NCBI GenBank assembly: GCA_900107185.1 | Contig: FNPA01000007.1 | Span: 1-64,000 of the forward strand | Length of the DNA stretch: 64,000 nucleotides | Origin: Ruminococcaceae bacterium YAD3003 | Lineage (GTDB): Bacteria; Bacillota; Clostridia; Saccharofermentanales; Saccharofermentanaceae | Reading direction: 5' to 3' | Part shown: positions 36,599 through 45,235 of the stretch, in pieces | Numbering within the stretch: the stretch's first letter is position 1 | How the letters are laid out: each line of letters begins with the position of its first letter | Position numbers and translations under genes: made by a program | Notes under the pieces: model-generated | The model's input: only the letters and a program-made list of their open reading frames with translations | What the model was told of the DNA's origin: nothing | Database searches by the model: none

Positions 36599-36765
36599 AA
36601 TCCTATCCCCCTTTAAGTAATTATAAGGCCACATAGCGAAAAATCAAAATTTCCTGTCATACGGCGATTTAAGGAAGATTTAAGAATTACATAAGTAAAA
36701 TCTCAAGTATGATCCGCACAAAGGTACTAAAGTATTAGGTATCAAAGATAAGAGGATGCGTAAAA
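36599..36765. promoter_or_regulatory. Divergent promoter region with 11-bp-spaced direct repeats
   Basis: Two perfect copies of GATTTAAG, at 36666-36673 and 36677-36684, are 11 bp apart start to start. One-turn spacing of such repeats is typical of OmpR/PhoB-type response regulator sites. They lie between the lipoprotein (minus) and the MFS exporter (plus), so either could be controlled. No response regulator gene is in the window. Confidence 0.4.
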
Positions 36766-38040
36766 ATGACTAAGAATAACAACTACGGCAAGTTCCTCCT
36801 GTTATGGGCAGGCGAATTCATATCATCAATCGGCGGCGGACTGACAAGCTTCGGTCTTGGTCTTTATATATTCCAGAAAACCGGCAGTGCAACTGACATG
36901 GCCCTCCTCACCCTCCTGGGATTTTTGCCCAGCCTGGTACTCAGAGTGCCTGCCGGCGTTCTGGCTGACCGCTATGACAGACGACTTCTCATGATGATCG
37001 GTGACGGTTTATCCGGTCTAGGCGTACTGTTCATTCTCATTTGTATGTTGACAGGCGAAGCATCCCTCTGGCAGATCTATCTCGGAACCACGATCAGCTC
37101 AATATTCTCAGCTCTGCTGGAACCTTCATATACAGCAACAATCACCGACCTTCTTACCAAAGAGCAGTTCTCAAAGGCAAACGGTCTCGTATCACTTGCA
37201 GGTTCATCAAGATTTCTCTTATCGCCAATCATTGCGGGATTCCTGCTCTCAGTAAGCGATATTAAACTCATACTCATCATCGACGTCTGCACATTCTTCC
37301 TTACAGTAATCGTTGCAGCAGTCGTAAGACGCGGAATCAAGACCAGCGCGCCCAAGGAACCCGAACCTTTTATGAAGAGCATGAAGGAAGGTTGGCAGGC
37401 AGTATCAGGCAAGCGCGGTCTTCTCATGCTGGTCGTAGTATCATCACTCATCTGCCTCTTCATGGGTATGTTCCAGGTTCTCGGAGAGCCCTTCGTACTC
37501 TCATTTGCTGATTCAAAGACACTCGGTATTGTCGAGACAATCGCAGCAACCGGCATGCTCGTAACAAGCATCGTTCTTGGCATCAAGGGTATAAAAAAGA
37601 ATTTCGTCAGAGTACTCTGGATCGGACTCGCAGTTTCAGGTATCGGAATGTCTTTGTTCGCTATCTGCGAGAACATCTATGTTATCTGCTTCTTCGGATT
37701 TGTATTCTTTGCTGCTCTCCCGTTTGCAAATAACAGCCTCGATTATCTCGTCAGAACCAACATTCCTGCTGAAATGCAAGGAAGAGCATGGGGCTTCATC
37801 GGATTCATATCTCAATTAGGTTATGTGATCGCATATGGCATCAGCGGTATCACAGCAGACTTTATCGGCAAAGTAACAAATAAGGGAGTCGGCGGAGGTT
37901 CTGCCATAACGGTTATCGCATCCGGAATCTGCCTTTTTATAGTCGCTCTCGCAATGTCCGGAATTAAGAGAATAAGAGAACTCGAGAACACTGAAACACC
38001 TGTTAATGAAATAGCAGAAATAAAGACTCAGGAGGGTTAA
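36766..38040 (+). CDS. MFS transporter (probable drug/macrolide-type exporter)
   Basis: 424 residues with about twelve hydrophobic segments. The MFS inter-loop motif GVLADRYDRRLLMMIGD (residues ~65-81) is well kept, as is RLLLSPIIAGFLLS-like later. The start MTKNNNYGKFLLLWAGEFISSIGGG and the overall pattern match the MFS_3/EntS-like exporters. The substrate cannot be told from sequence. Its stop codon overlaps the stop of the HNH gene on the other strand by four bases. Confidence 0.85.
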   Translation: MTKNNNYGKFLLLWAGEFISSIGGGLTSFGLGLYIFQKTGSATDMALLTLLGFLPSLVLRVPAGVLADRYDRRLLMMIGDGLSGLGVLFILICMLTGEASLWQIYLGTTISSIFSALLEPSYTATITDLLTKEQFSKANGLVSLAGSSRFLLSPIIAGFLLSVSDIKLILIIDVCTFFLTVIVAAVVRRGIKTSAPKEPEPFMKSMKEGWQAVSGKRGLLMLVVVSSLICLFMGMFQVLGEPFVLSFADSKTLGIVETIAATGMLVTSIVLGIKGIKKNFVRVLWIGLAVSGIGMSLFAICENIYVICFFGFVFFAALPFANNSLDYLVRTNIPAEMQGRAWGFIGFISQLGYVIAYGISGITADFIGKVTNKGVGGGSAITVIASGICLFIVALAMSGIKRIRELENTETPVNEIAEIKTQEG

Positions 38041-38507
38041 TTCCACTCTCCCGAGTCGAGTTTCTCAATTCCGTAATCGATCATTCTCTTAACTTCTTCG
38101 TTGGTCTTCTTACCACCCTTTTTACGGTTACAGCGCCAGCACAAACACTGGAGATTATCGATATCTTTTCCGGTACCGCCCTGTGATACAGACTGGATAT
38201 GGTCAGCCTCCAACAGCAGGTAATCACCAAGACCGGAACATAAGCTGTCTAAGAAATCTCTGGAGATTCCGCATATCTGACAGGTATAGTTATCGCGTTC
38301 AAAGACTTCTTCCTTATCAGATAATCGGATCCGTCTTCTGTAAGCAACTTCTCTTTGCATCATTTCCTGACGTCTGATGTTCCTGAGATGCAATCTGAAA
38401 CGTAATGTAACTACTATCAGCACAAAAAGAACAATGACCAGAATAATAATCAATGCCGGAACAAGATAGTTACCGTATCGGGTCGTTATATCTTCGAAAG
38501 TAAACAT
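38037..38507 (-). CDS. Membrane-anchored HNH endonuclease-like protein
   Basis: 156 residues. One clear transmembrane helix spans residues 14-36 (LVPALIIILVIVLFVLIVV), followed by a basic, Arg-rich linker (37-62). An HNH nuclease domain follows: C76-x-x-C79, L-L-L-E-A-D102-H103, D-I-D-N118-L-Q and C123/C126-N127-R, with the zinc Cys pairs and catalytic His present. GGAG nine nt before the ATG supports this start. A nuclease tethered to the membrane is unusual; competence, phage entry or DNA uptake roles are possible but unproven. Confidence 0.85.
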   Translation of the reverse strand: MFTFEDITTRYGNYLVPALIIILVIVLFVLIVVTLRFRLHLRNIRRQEMMQREVAYRRRIRLSDKEEVFERDNYTCQICGISRDFLDSLCSGLGDYLLLEADHIQSVSQGGTGKDIDNLQCLCWRCNRKKGGKKTNEEVKRMIDYGIEKLDSGEWN

Positions 38508-38540
38508 CTGTTATCTCCATATCATGTTTTGTATGAATCA

Positions 38541-38566
38541 GAGAAGACCGCACAGACGGTCTCCTC
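38541..38566 (-). terminator. Possible terminator after the tautomerase gene
   Basis: GAGAAGACCG (38541-38550) pairs with CGGTCTCCTC (38557-38566) with one mismatch. There is no strong T-run on the minus-strand side, so termination is uncertain. Confidence 0.4.
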
Positions 38567-38604
38567 ATAGTAATAATATAAAATCTGTAATGACAATAAT
38601 GGTA

Positions 38605-38967
38605 CTAAACCTGTCTCTGTTTTCCGGCCATGCCCCAATTCTCATCAGAAGGTTCATTGATAACAATGAACACATCCTCAGGTCTTATGGATAAACTGCT
38701 TGTGAGCTTTTTTGTTACCGTTTCGATCAGAGTTTTTTTCTGTTCTTTGGTTCTGCCTGGAAACATTGTGATCTCAATGATCATAAAGTCATCTGTCTTT
38801 TCAGGAGAAGTCTCAAAATCTTCACGGTCGATCTCAATGATCCTTTGAAATCTGTCCCAATCAGGTATTCCTATCGATTCTTCCAATCCTTCGTGAACTG
38901 AATCCAGCAGCGTCTTTTTATATTCACTGCTCTTTCCCTTTATCATTTCAATTCTTATAAGCGGCAT
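38605..38967 (-). CDS. 4-oxalocrotonate tautomerase-family protein
   Basis: 120 residues from ATG 38967 (GGGGAT seven nt upstream). This start puts Pro right after the initiator Met (MPLIRIEMIKG), and the N-terminal Pro is the catalytic base in this superfamily. The longer frame to 38997 would bury it. The length and two beta-alpha-beta-like halves (IEMIKGKSS and IEITMFPGRTKEQKK) fit the malonate-semialdehyde-decarboxylase/MSAD-like branch. The substrate is unknown. Confidence 0.85.
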   Translation of the reverse strand: MPLIRIEMIKGKSSEYKKTLLDSVHEGLEESIGIPDWDRFQRIIEIDREDFETSPEKTDDFMIIEITMFPGRTKEQKKTLIETVTKKLTSSLSIRPEDVFIVINEPSDENWGMAGKQRQV

Positions 38968-39000
38968 TTTATCATCCCCAATCTTTACTATTCTCAAAGA

Positions 39001-39990
39001 TTATAACAAAGCAGGCAACACATATTTCTCTATGAATTCAACGCGGTCAAATATCCTCGGCTTAAACGTGCCTGTTATGCCCACAGAAACATTCTCGTTC
39101 TTGTTGATGTAAATAATGTTTCCGCAGTCTCCTATTGCAGCATAAACATTCTTATCAGGATAAGGTTTATACCACAGATAGCCGTATTCCATGTTTCCGA
39201 ACCGCTCTCCTAGTTTGAGTTTTGGAGAGAGCATATCGTCTATCCATTCTTTCGATAAGATCTGAACGCCCTCATAAATTCCGTCATTTAAAACCATCGC
39301 ACCAATCTTTGCCAGATCACGGCCGGCCATGCACAATCCCCATCCTGCAGTTACTGTATCTTGCGGATCTGAATACCATTCATTCTTTCTCGGACCTTTG
39401 TTCATGAAGAAATTAAACTGGTCTTCTTTGCTGCTGTCACCATGAATTATGTGTTCTGGAATCCCGAGCGGAATAAATAGATTACTGTTGGCTAAATCAA
39501 TACACTTTATGCCTGAACTCCTCTCGATTATTCCTGCCAGTATCTGTATTCCCAGAGTCGCATATCTGAATTCACCTGTGATCCCATTACGGCCGCCAAG
39601 AAAATCCAATGCTGCCTTGGTCCAGTCATCTGATGTGCATACCTTTTTCCACGGTTCGGACTTTCCTTTATAAGGTGCAGTCATAGTAAGAAGATGCCTT
39701 ATCGTTACATCGTAAATCGTCTTCTCTCCACGCTTAACCTGGTAGTCAGGAAAGAAATCCATTACCTTCTCATCCAGGCTCTTGATATAGCCCTTATCAA
39801 CTGCAATTCCGGCTAATAATGCCATTACACCTTTGGTCACTGAATTAACGTTGACAGGATCATCTGTCTTAAATCCGCGCCAGCAGTCATCATATACTGT
39901 CACACTGTTTTTAATAGCATGTATCTGACAGATATTACTCTCGTTTCCGGTGCTCTCAGCTATATACTTGTGCAGTTCTTTCCGGTTCAT
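39001..39990 (-). CDS. Beta-lactamase-related serine hydrolase
   Basis: 329 residues, no signal peptide. The class-C type S-x-x-K motif is SVTKG (residues ~50-54), and the fold is supported by LDEKVMDFFPDYQ, IRHLLTMTAP and GEFRYATLGIQILAGIIE. A W/Y-x-N element is degenerate. These hydrolases include esterases and D-amino peptidases; resistance to beta-lactams is not implied. It is 33 nt above the tautomerase start on the same strand. Confidence 0.85.
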   Translation of the reverse strand: MNRKELHKYIAESTGNESNICQIHAIKNSVTVYDDCWRGFKTDDPVNVNSVTKGVMALLAGIAVDKGYIKSLDEKVMDFFPDYQVKRGEKTIYDVTIRHLLTMTAPYKGKSEPWKKVCTSDDWTKAALDFLGGRNGITGEFRYATLGIQILAGIIERSSGIKCIDLANSNLFIPLGIPEHIIHGDSSKEDQFNFFMNKGPRKNEWYSDPQDTVTAGWGLCMAGRDLAKIGAMVLNDGIYEGVQILSKEWIDDMLSPKLKLGERFGNMEYGYLWYKPYPDKNVYAAIGDCGNIIYINKNENVSVGITGTFKPRIFDRVEFIEKYVLPALL

Positions 39991-40049
39991 ATTTGTGTCT
40001 CCTCTAAACTAGATTAGGACGTCCAAAAAGTAGACTAAGGCAATTAAAA

Positions 40050-40086
40050 ATTGATTTCAAGTACTATTTTTGTACTTGAAATCAAT
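40050..40086. repeat. 15-bp perfect hairpin, possible mobile-element remnant
   Basis: ATTGATTTCAAGTAC (40050-40064) is followed by seven bases and its exact reverse complement (40072-40086). The surrounding sequence includes a GTCCAAAAAGTAGAC near-dyad at 40021-40035. The AT-rich loop and long perfect stem suggest a relic inverted-repeat element or a weak bidirectional terminator. No transposase lies nearby. Confidence 0.35.
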
Positions 40087-40114
40087 CTGAAAGTTATTGA
40101 TTTTTAGGGAAGAA

Positions 40115-40345
40115 TCAGCCCTTGTGTCCGCAATCGGATTTAACAGGACCGTCCAGTCCTGATTCATAGTGGGCACGGAATTCCATATTTATCTCACGGA
40201 TTTCTTTTTTACCGTCAATGTAGTCCTGATACATCTCGACAAGGCCTGACATACAGCCGTCGCATGAACCGCTGATATTACCGATTGATTCGGCAACAAT
40301 CTTCTCTCGTTCTTCTCTTGTAGTGTCCTTAATTAAAATGCTCAT
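40115..40345 (-). CDS. Small conserved hypothetical protein
   Basis: 76 residues. It contains EEREKIVAESIGNISGSCDGCMSGL and MYQDYIDGKKEIREINMEF, a pattern I recall from short uncharacterised clostridial proteins, with a Cys-x-x-Cys that could bind metal. The AT-rich region around it and its good length argue for a true gene. Function unknown. Confidence 0.6.
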   Translation of the reverse strand: MSILIKDTTREEREKIVAESIGNISGSCDGCMSGLVEMYQDYIDGKKEIREINMEFRAHYESGLDGPVKSDCGHKG

Positions 40346-40504
40346 GCGCTTATTATAGTTGTTCTCTTAGACCAGTCAACAATCATAATATTCAATTTTG
40401 AGATAGAGGAAAAATCATTAATGCCGATAAGATTATTGTAATTAACTGTTTCATACTTTTATGGCCGTTTTCTTTGTACCTCTATTTTAGGTAAACGAAT
40501 ACAA

Positions 40505-41239
40505 TTATTGTCTCGCGAAAACATTGTCCCCGTTTTCTTCTATCGAAGGAAAATATTCTTTAGCAACGTCCCAGAAATCATAATTCACAACATATACGTA
40601 TTCACTGTCTTTTCTGTAATCGTAAGAAAAATCATCATCCATTCGGCTTTTTTCATACAATTCCAGTCTTGTTCCATCGTATGACATATATGTTCCATCT
40701 TCCAATTCCATCTCGATTCCAAAGCTATTGCCCCAGTAATAATCCATCATGCCGCCTGTTTCGATATCCATGGAATAAAGATCATCAACAAAATCATCCA
40801 ATTGGTCTTCATCTAATTCCTCAAACCTGTAACCATCTGCTTCATGGTAATAATAAACAACAGAAACTATCTCGCTGTTGGAATAGAAAGTCGGTATATT
40901 TTTCTTTGTATCGTGCCTGCTAAATGTGTTAATTATCAAACCGAGGATCAGGACGACTACCAGTACCACGGCTGCATAAACACTCGTAAGGATGATTCCT
41001 GCTATGCCAAATCCCTTACCCTTTTTATTTCCTCTCCGTGCACCGACGAGTCCCGCAATTGACAGAACTAATCCCGCCAACGGGGATAATATTGCGATTA
41101 CAAACAAACACCAGTAGACTATTTCGACTTCCCATAATGAATTAAATGCATTAATAAAAATCAGCAATACCGGAGATATGACCGAAAGAATAAATCCTGT
41201 CAGGCATAACTTGCTTATTGTTCTCTTCTGTTCAGCCAT
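40505..41239 (-). CDS. Membrane protein with DUF4190-like N-terminal domain
   Basis: 244 residues from ATG 41239 (GGAGAG ~10 nt upstream). Three to four transmembrane segments occupy residues 10-115, including SVISPVLLIFINAF, LVLSIAGLVGARRGNKKGKGFGIAGIILT, which has the DUF4190-type glycine loop. The C-terminal ~120 residues are extracellular-looking, acidic and Tyr-rich (YYYHEADGYRFEELDED). The function is unknown; such proteins are often secreted-sensor-like. Confidence 0.65.
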   Translation of the reverse strand: MAEQKRTISKLCLTGFILSVISPVLLIFINAFNSLWEVEIVYWCLFVIAILSPLAGLVLSIAGLVGARRGNKKGKGFGIAGIILTSVYAAVVLVVVLILGLIINTFSRHDTKKNIPTFYSNSEIVSVVYYYHEADGYRFEELDEDQLDDFVDDLYSMDIETGGMMDYYWGNSFGIEMELEDGTYMSYDGTRLELYEKSRMDDDFSYDYRKDSEYVYVVNYDFWDVAKEYFPSIEENGDNVFARQ

Positions 41240-41350
41240 ATTACGCACTCTCCTATGTCCTATATCACTTTCCTGCTTAGCAGCAATCATTTTATAAACA
41301 ACTAACTGGATTTAATTGTTGCACAAATTGATTAAAACTCAAACATTACA

Positions 41351-41380
41351 TAAAAAAGGCTGCCTCATATGAGACAGCCC
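41351..41380 (-). terminator. Rho-independent terminator after the clostripain-like gene
   Basis: GGCTG (41358-41362) through CAGCC (41375-41379), with a nested CTCATATGAG, forms a long hairpin. On the minus strand a T-run (41357 to 41352) follows. Confidence 0.85.
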
Positions 41381-41403
41381 TCAAAATCATTACCGGTTAG
41401 AAA

Positions 41404-43815
41404 TTACTCTTCAACGTAGAAGTAAACATCACCGTTCTCATCGACACCGAATACTGTAAGATCAGTTAACATGTAGTCACGATATACATCTTCGATAACG
41501 AATGCATACATGAAGTCACCCTCGTACATAAGAGCATAATCAAGTTCGAGATCACCACTTACAACAAATTCTTCACCTTCATAGAGGCCCTCTGTGAAGT
41601 CATCGTCAAGCATGTAGCTTGTGTAGAGAGGAACGATCTTATCGCCGTCCTTGAGCTTTGTGAAATCTCTTGAAGCAGCACCGTTTCCGTCAATACCGTC
41701 CCATGTACCGATGACAGTGATAGAACCGTCTTCGAGTGACTGGTGGATACGGAGGTTTGTCTCCTCACCGTTAAGAAGGATAGGTGATGTATAGATAACG
41801 AAATCCTCGTTCTTATCTACGATAGTCATTGAGAGGTTCTGACCGTCAGGAAGTGAGATCCAGTAACCGTCGAACATATCAGCAAACTTACCGTTCTTCC
41901 AATCGCACTCTACATCGTAAGTGTCACCGAGCAGGAGAACTTCGTCATCACTCAATACCATGTAAACCATAGCGTATACATCAGCACAGTGATCAAGAGA
42001 ATACTTTGTAAGTGTGAATCTGAAGATACCCTCATCATCCAAAGAAGGTTCTCTCAAGAACTTAATGTGCTTACTCTCACCTGTAGGCTCGACGTTGTCT
42101 GCATAGCTGTACTGGTTTGTCTGGTTAGGAATACTGCGGTAGCAGCCTGAAGACTGGTCATAATCGTAATCACAGTTCCAGTTCCAGCATCCTTCATCAT
42201 CATAATAAGAATCATCAGAGTAACCTGAGCATGTTTGATCAGATGAGCAATACTCATACTGGTCAGCATCGAGGTTGGAATCACTTACTTCTTCCCACTC
42301 TTCTGTATTTGCGTTGTAGTGATAGTAAGTTTCTGAAGACTGATCGTAGCAGTAATTCTCACCGTCCTCAACAAAGTAAGAAACTCCTGAAGAAGCATCC
42401 TGGTAGTAATTTGATTCCTGATCAGCAGTCTGGCTGCCTTCGTCACTGTAGTAGATAGAAGCGCTGAAATCACGACGCTCAATGAATGACATATAGAAAG
42501 GGCTCACACAGATATCGTTGAAGATCTGGAGTTCCTGAGAACCGCCGAGCTTGATCGGGAAATAAACAGAAAGACCGCAAGCATCGGGGTGATCAGAACC
42601 GTGAATCTTATAAACGATAGCGCTCTCAACTGCGCTTCTGACTGCATCAGCATTAGAAGAATAGCTGCCGCAGCTCTCAGCAAGAGCAACAAGATCAACC
42701 ATGTTTGTATAACCTTCGTTATCGTTGTTGGAACCGAAGTTCTCAGCTGATTCGATATTACGGATCATTGTTGACAGACTGTCAGCATCGCCGCCTGCAT
42801 CGTAAATATCTTTCGCGAAGGAATTGAAACTCTGCATTACCTGATCGATCTTTGACAGATCAGTTACTGCGAGTGTGCAGCAATCGTAATCGCCTGCATC
42901 AATACATCCCTGATAGAAAGAATCACAAACTACCTGTCCGAGTTCTGCACCTGATGCAGAAGGGTTGCCGGCAAGGAAGTTTCCGATCTCTGTATAGTTC
43001 CAGCCTGCACCGGGCTCTACCTCTTCTGAACCGTACATGTACTTAGCATAGTTAGCGAGGATGTTAGCAGCTTCAACGCTACCCATAAGGCATGCATCGA
43101 ATCCTACGAATTCCCACTTCTCTGTCATGTACTGCTGAGCTGTCAAAAGTGCGCTGTCAACTTCACGGAGTGACAAAGAATCACTGTCATTCTTCTCATC
43201 GAAGCATACACCTGTGATTGATCCGCCGCCGTGATTCCAGAGGATGAGTCCCATGTTATCAGCAGCATAATTCTGAACACCCCAAGTGAGGAATTCAGCC
43301 AATGTATTAGGATCACCCATGTTGGCATCTGAACCTTCATATACATTGGTAATATTGCCGTTTTCTACAACGAAACGCTGTGTCATGTTTGGATTGATCT
43401 CATCGTAGCTCCACTGTGAAGCACCGCCTGTCTGAACGACAAACTTAACACTATCACTGTACTTTGCTGAACACATTTCCTCGATATCAGCAAAACCTGC
43501 ACCACCGTCTGACTCGAGATCAGATCCGCAGAGATAAACAAAGATCGTCCATGTGCCTTCAGCACCCATAGCTTCACCCGAGAGCTGGGGACGTGAGATT
43601 GACATCTCGCCTGTATCTTTGTTAACAGACATCTGCATTGCGTTTACGTTTGCTGCTCTTACAGCACCGGTATCGTCAGTTGACGTTTCAGTCGGTTCGT
43701 CCTCCCAACCTTCATCGTCCCAGTCTTCTTCATCGCACGCGCAAAGACTGAGCGCCATGACTCCGGCTAAAGCTGTGGCAAGCAACTTCTTACCATACAC
43801 TTTCAATTCTTTCAT
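41404..43815 (-). CDS. Clostripain (peptidase C11)-family lipoprotein with Tyr/Asp-rich insertion
   Basis: 803 residues from ATG 43815, with GGAGG six nt upstream; the longer frame to 43902 is not used. A signal ends near LSLCAC, so it is probably a lipoprotein. The C11 catalytic His is in LILWNHGGGS (~196) and the Cys in GFDACLMGS (~238). YVYLCGSDLESDGGAG fits the family. Residues ~450-572 are an unusual low-complexity stretch dense in Tyr, Asp, Ser, Gln and Cys, lying between the catalytic core and a C-terminal beta-rich domain. Clostripains cleave after Arg and need calcium; the substrate here is unknown. Confidence 0.88.
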   Translation of the reverse strand: MKELKVYGKKLLATALAGVMALSLCACDEEDWDDEGWEDEPTETSTDDTGAVRAANVNAMQMSVNKDTGEMSISRPQLSGEAMGAEGTWTIFVYLCGSDLESDGGAGFADIEEMCSAKYSDSVKFVVQTGGASQWSYDEINPNMTQRFVVENGNITNVYEGSDANMGDPNTLAEFLTWGVQNYAADNMGLILWNHGGGSITGVCFDEKNDSDSLSLREVDSALLTAQQYMTEKWEFVGFDACLMGSVEAANILANYAKYMYGSEEVEPGAGWNYTEIGNFLAGNPSASGAELGQVVCDSFYQGCIDAGDYDCCTLAVTDLSKIDQVMQSFNSFAKDIYDAGGDADSLSTMIRNIESAENFGSNNDNEGYTNMVDLVALAESCGSYSSNADAVRSAVESAIVYKIHGSDHPDACGLSVYFPIKLGGSQELQIFNDICVSPFYMSFIERRDFSASIYYSDEGSQTADQESNYYQDASSGVSYFVEDGENYCYDQSSETYYHYNANTEEWEEVSDSNLDADQYEYCSSDQTCSGYSDDSYYDDEGCWNWNCDYDYDQSSGCYRSIPNQTNQYSYADNVEPTGESKHIKFLREPSLDDEGIFRFTLTKYSLDHCADVYAMVYMVLSDDEVLLLGDTYDVECDWKNGKFADMFDGYWISLPDGQNLSMTIVDKNEDFVIYTSPILLNGEETNLRIHQSLEDGSITVIGTWDGIDGNGAASRDFTKLKDGDKIVPLYTSYMLDDDFTEGLYEGEEFVVSGDLELDYALMYEGDFMYAFVIEDVYRDYMLTDLTVFGVDENGDVYFYVEE

Positions 43816-43851
43816 AAAAACCTCCAAGGCGGTTCTGACCGCTAACTGACA

Positions 43852-43880
43852 ATTATAACATTGAGGGCAAAAAAAGTCAG
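43852..43880 (-). promoter_or_regulatory. Probable promoter of the clostripain-like gene
   Basis: On the minus strand CTGACT (plus 43875-43880) lies 17 bp before TATAAT (plus 43852-43857), some 30 nt above the ATG. The -10 is perfect and the -35 is partial. Confidence 0.45.
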
Positions 43881-43929
43881 AGAAAATTGTGAAAGGTTCC
43901 AATTCGGTATCGGTCAGATACGATTTTTA

Positions 43930-43958
43930 TTGAAAGTTAAATAGCCAATTGATAATAT
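43930..43958 (+). promoter_or_regulatory. Promoter of the zinc-ribbon membrane protein gene
   Basis: TTGAAA (43930-43935), a 17-bp spacer and TAATAT (43953-43958) lie about 50 nt before the ATG at 44010. Confidence 0.5.
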
Positions 43959-44009
43959 TGTCATAAATATTTTTGAGGGAATATTTATTAAAGGAATAAG
44001 GTGGTTAAA

Positions 44010-45032
44010 ATGTCAGTAGTTAAGAGTAATGTATGCAAGATGTGCGGTGGTCTTCTCGACATCGATCTCGATCGTCAGGTCTACATTTGCCCTTTCTGCG
44101 GTGTAACTTTTGATTACGAGTATTTCAGAGAAGACAACGTATTAGGACTTGCTAAAAAAGCAATGCGCAGAAAAGAATTCGGCGCAGCAAGAGATGCATA
44201 TGAATATATGCTTAAGAAGGATCCGCATAATTTCGAAGCACTGCGCGGTCTGTTCCTGATCGATTGTAATTGGAACACTATGTCTCCGCTTCTGGCAGCC
44301 AATAATGTTCATCTTACTGAGAAAAATCCCGCTCTCACATATGCAATCGATATGTGCCTTCCCGAGCATAAGGAATATTTTGGCAAGATTCGTGAAGCTT
44401 TGTCAGTCCTTAAGGACATCAGACGAAGCAGTGTTGATCTGACCAATCTTGAACAGGAGCGTGGCAGAAATCAGACCCGACTGCGTCAGATCAGAATGGC
44501 ACAGGCAGAGAATAGTGAGCGCTTCTCAAATGGTGTGAGATCATTCGTCGATACTCTTATGATGGACGATGAGATGGGTAAGCTTGCCGCTTTGCCGGTC
44601 TACTTCGGATTCCTGATTTTACTGGGTATCGGAGCTGCAATCTTCTATTATGAAGCATACTGGCTCCTGCTCGTTATTTTCGGCATTATCGTTGCTATCA
44701 TCGCTATTTACAACATCAGAAAAATAGTAATCGACAACAGCCTTGAAGGTGAAGCAATTCCGGTAAAGGAAAAGATTGCACAGCTCGAAAAAAATATTGA
44801 CGATAAGCGTAAGGAAATTAACGATTTCAGATTCAAGTACAACCAGCTCGCAAAAGAGGTTGTAACAACATATCCGATAACTGATATGGAAGCAACGGAA
44901 GAAAATGAAGAGGAAGATACGACTGACGCAGACAAGAGAAAAGGAGTTAATCCTATGAAGCTCAGAAGACCTAACAGAAAGAACCGCAGGAATCAGTCAG
45001 GTGACTTCCCTTCCTTAAGAAAGATGTCATAA
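44010..45032 (+). CDS. Zinc-ribbon membrane protein of unknown function
   Basis: 340 residues from ATG 44010, seven nt after TAAGGTGG (a GTG at 44001 is less likely). An N-terminal zinc ribbon has Cys pairs CKMCGG and CPFCG. A helical segment with TPR-like GAARDAYEYMLKKDPHNFEALRG follows (about 55-85). Two transmembrane helices sit near 200-245 (YFGFLILLGIGAAIFYYEAY and LLLVIFGIIVAIIAIYNI), then a coiled coil (AQLEKNIDDKRKEINDFRFK). The C-terminus is acidic then basic. The function is unknown. A terminator lies eight bases below. Confidence 0.7.
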   Translation: MSVVKSNVCKMCGGLLDIDLDRQVYICPFCGVTFDYEYFREDNVLGLAKKAMRRKEFGAARDAYEYMLKKDPHNFEALRGLFLIDCNWNTMSPLLAANNVHLTEKNPALTYAIDMCLPEHKEYFGKIREALSVLKDIRRSSVDLTNLEQERGRNQTRLRQIRMAQAENSERFSNGVRSFVDTLMMDDEMGKLAALPVYFGFLILLGIGAAIFYYEAYWLLLVIFGIIVAIIAIYNIRKIVIDNSLEGEAIPVKEKIAQLEKNIDDKRKEINDFRFKYNQLAKEVVTTYPITDMEATEENEEEDTTDADKRKGVNPMKLRRPNRKNRRNQSGDFPSLRKMS

Positions 45033-45039
45033 AACCACA

Positions 45040-45074
45040 GGGGTTATCACATTACGGGATAACCCCTTTTTATT
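45040..45074 (+). terminator. Rho-independent terminator after the zinc-ribbon membrane gene
   Basis: GGGGTTATC (45040-45048) pairs with GATAACCCC (45058-45066), followed by TTTTTATTT. Confidence 0.85.
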
Positions 45075-45085
45075 TGGTTCCTGCC

Positions 45086-45121
45086 GTTGAGTTGTACTCA
45101 ACTATGCGTTGTTTGTATAAT
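45086..45121 (+). promoter_or_regulatory. Promoter of the XRE regulator with overlapping dyad
   Basis: TTGTAC (45092-45097) and TATAAT (45116-45121) with an 18-bp spacer form a plausible promoter. A dyad GTTGAG-TTGTA-CTCAAC (45086-45102) covers the -35, as expected for a repressor site. Control by the XRE protein itself is inference. Confidence 0.5.
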
Positions 45122-45235
45122 CACGAAAATAAAACTATCATTAAACCAAGTTCAGCAGCCGCAAAATCAATGGGCATGCACAGGGGATAATCAGGGCGCC
45201 TGGACCAAATAAATCTACAGGAGGCATTTCGTAAT

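Noticed and set aside
39001-39990. Beta-lactamase conferring resistance
   Set aside because: It lacks a signal peptide and a clear second motif; the serine hydrolase family has many other roles.
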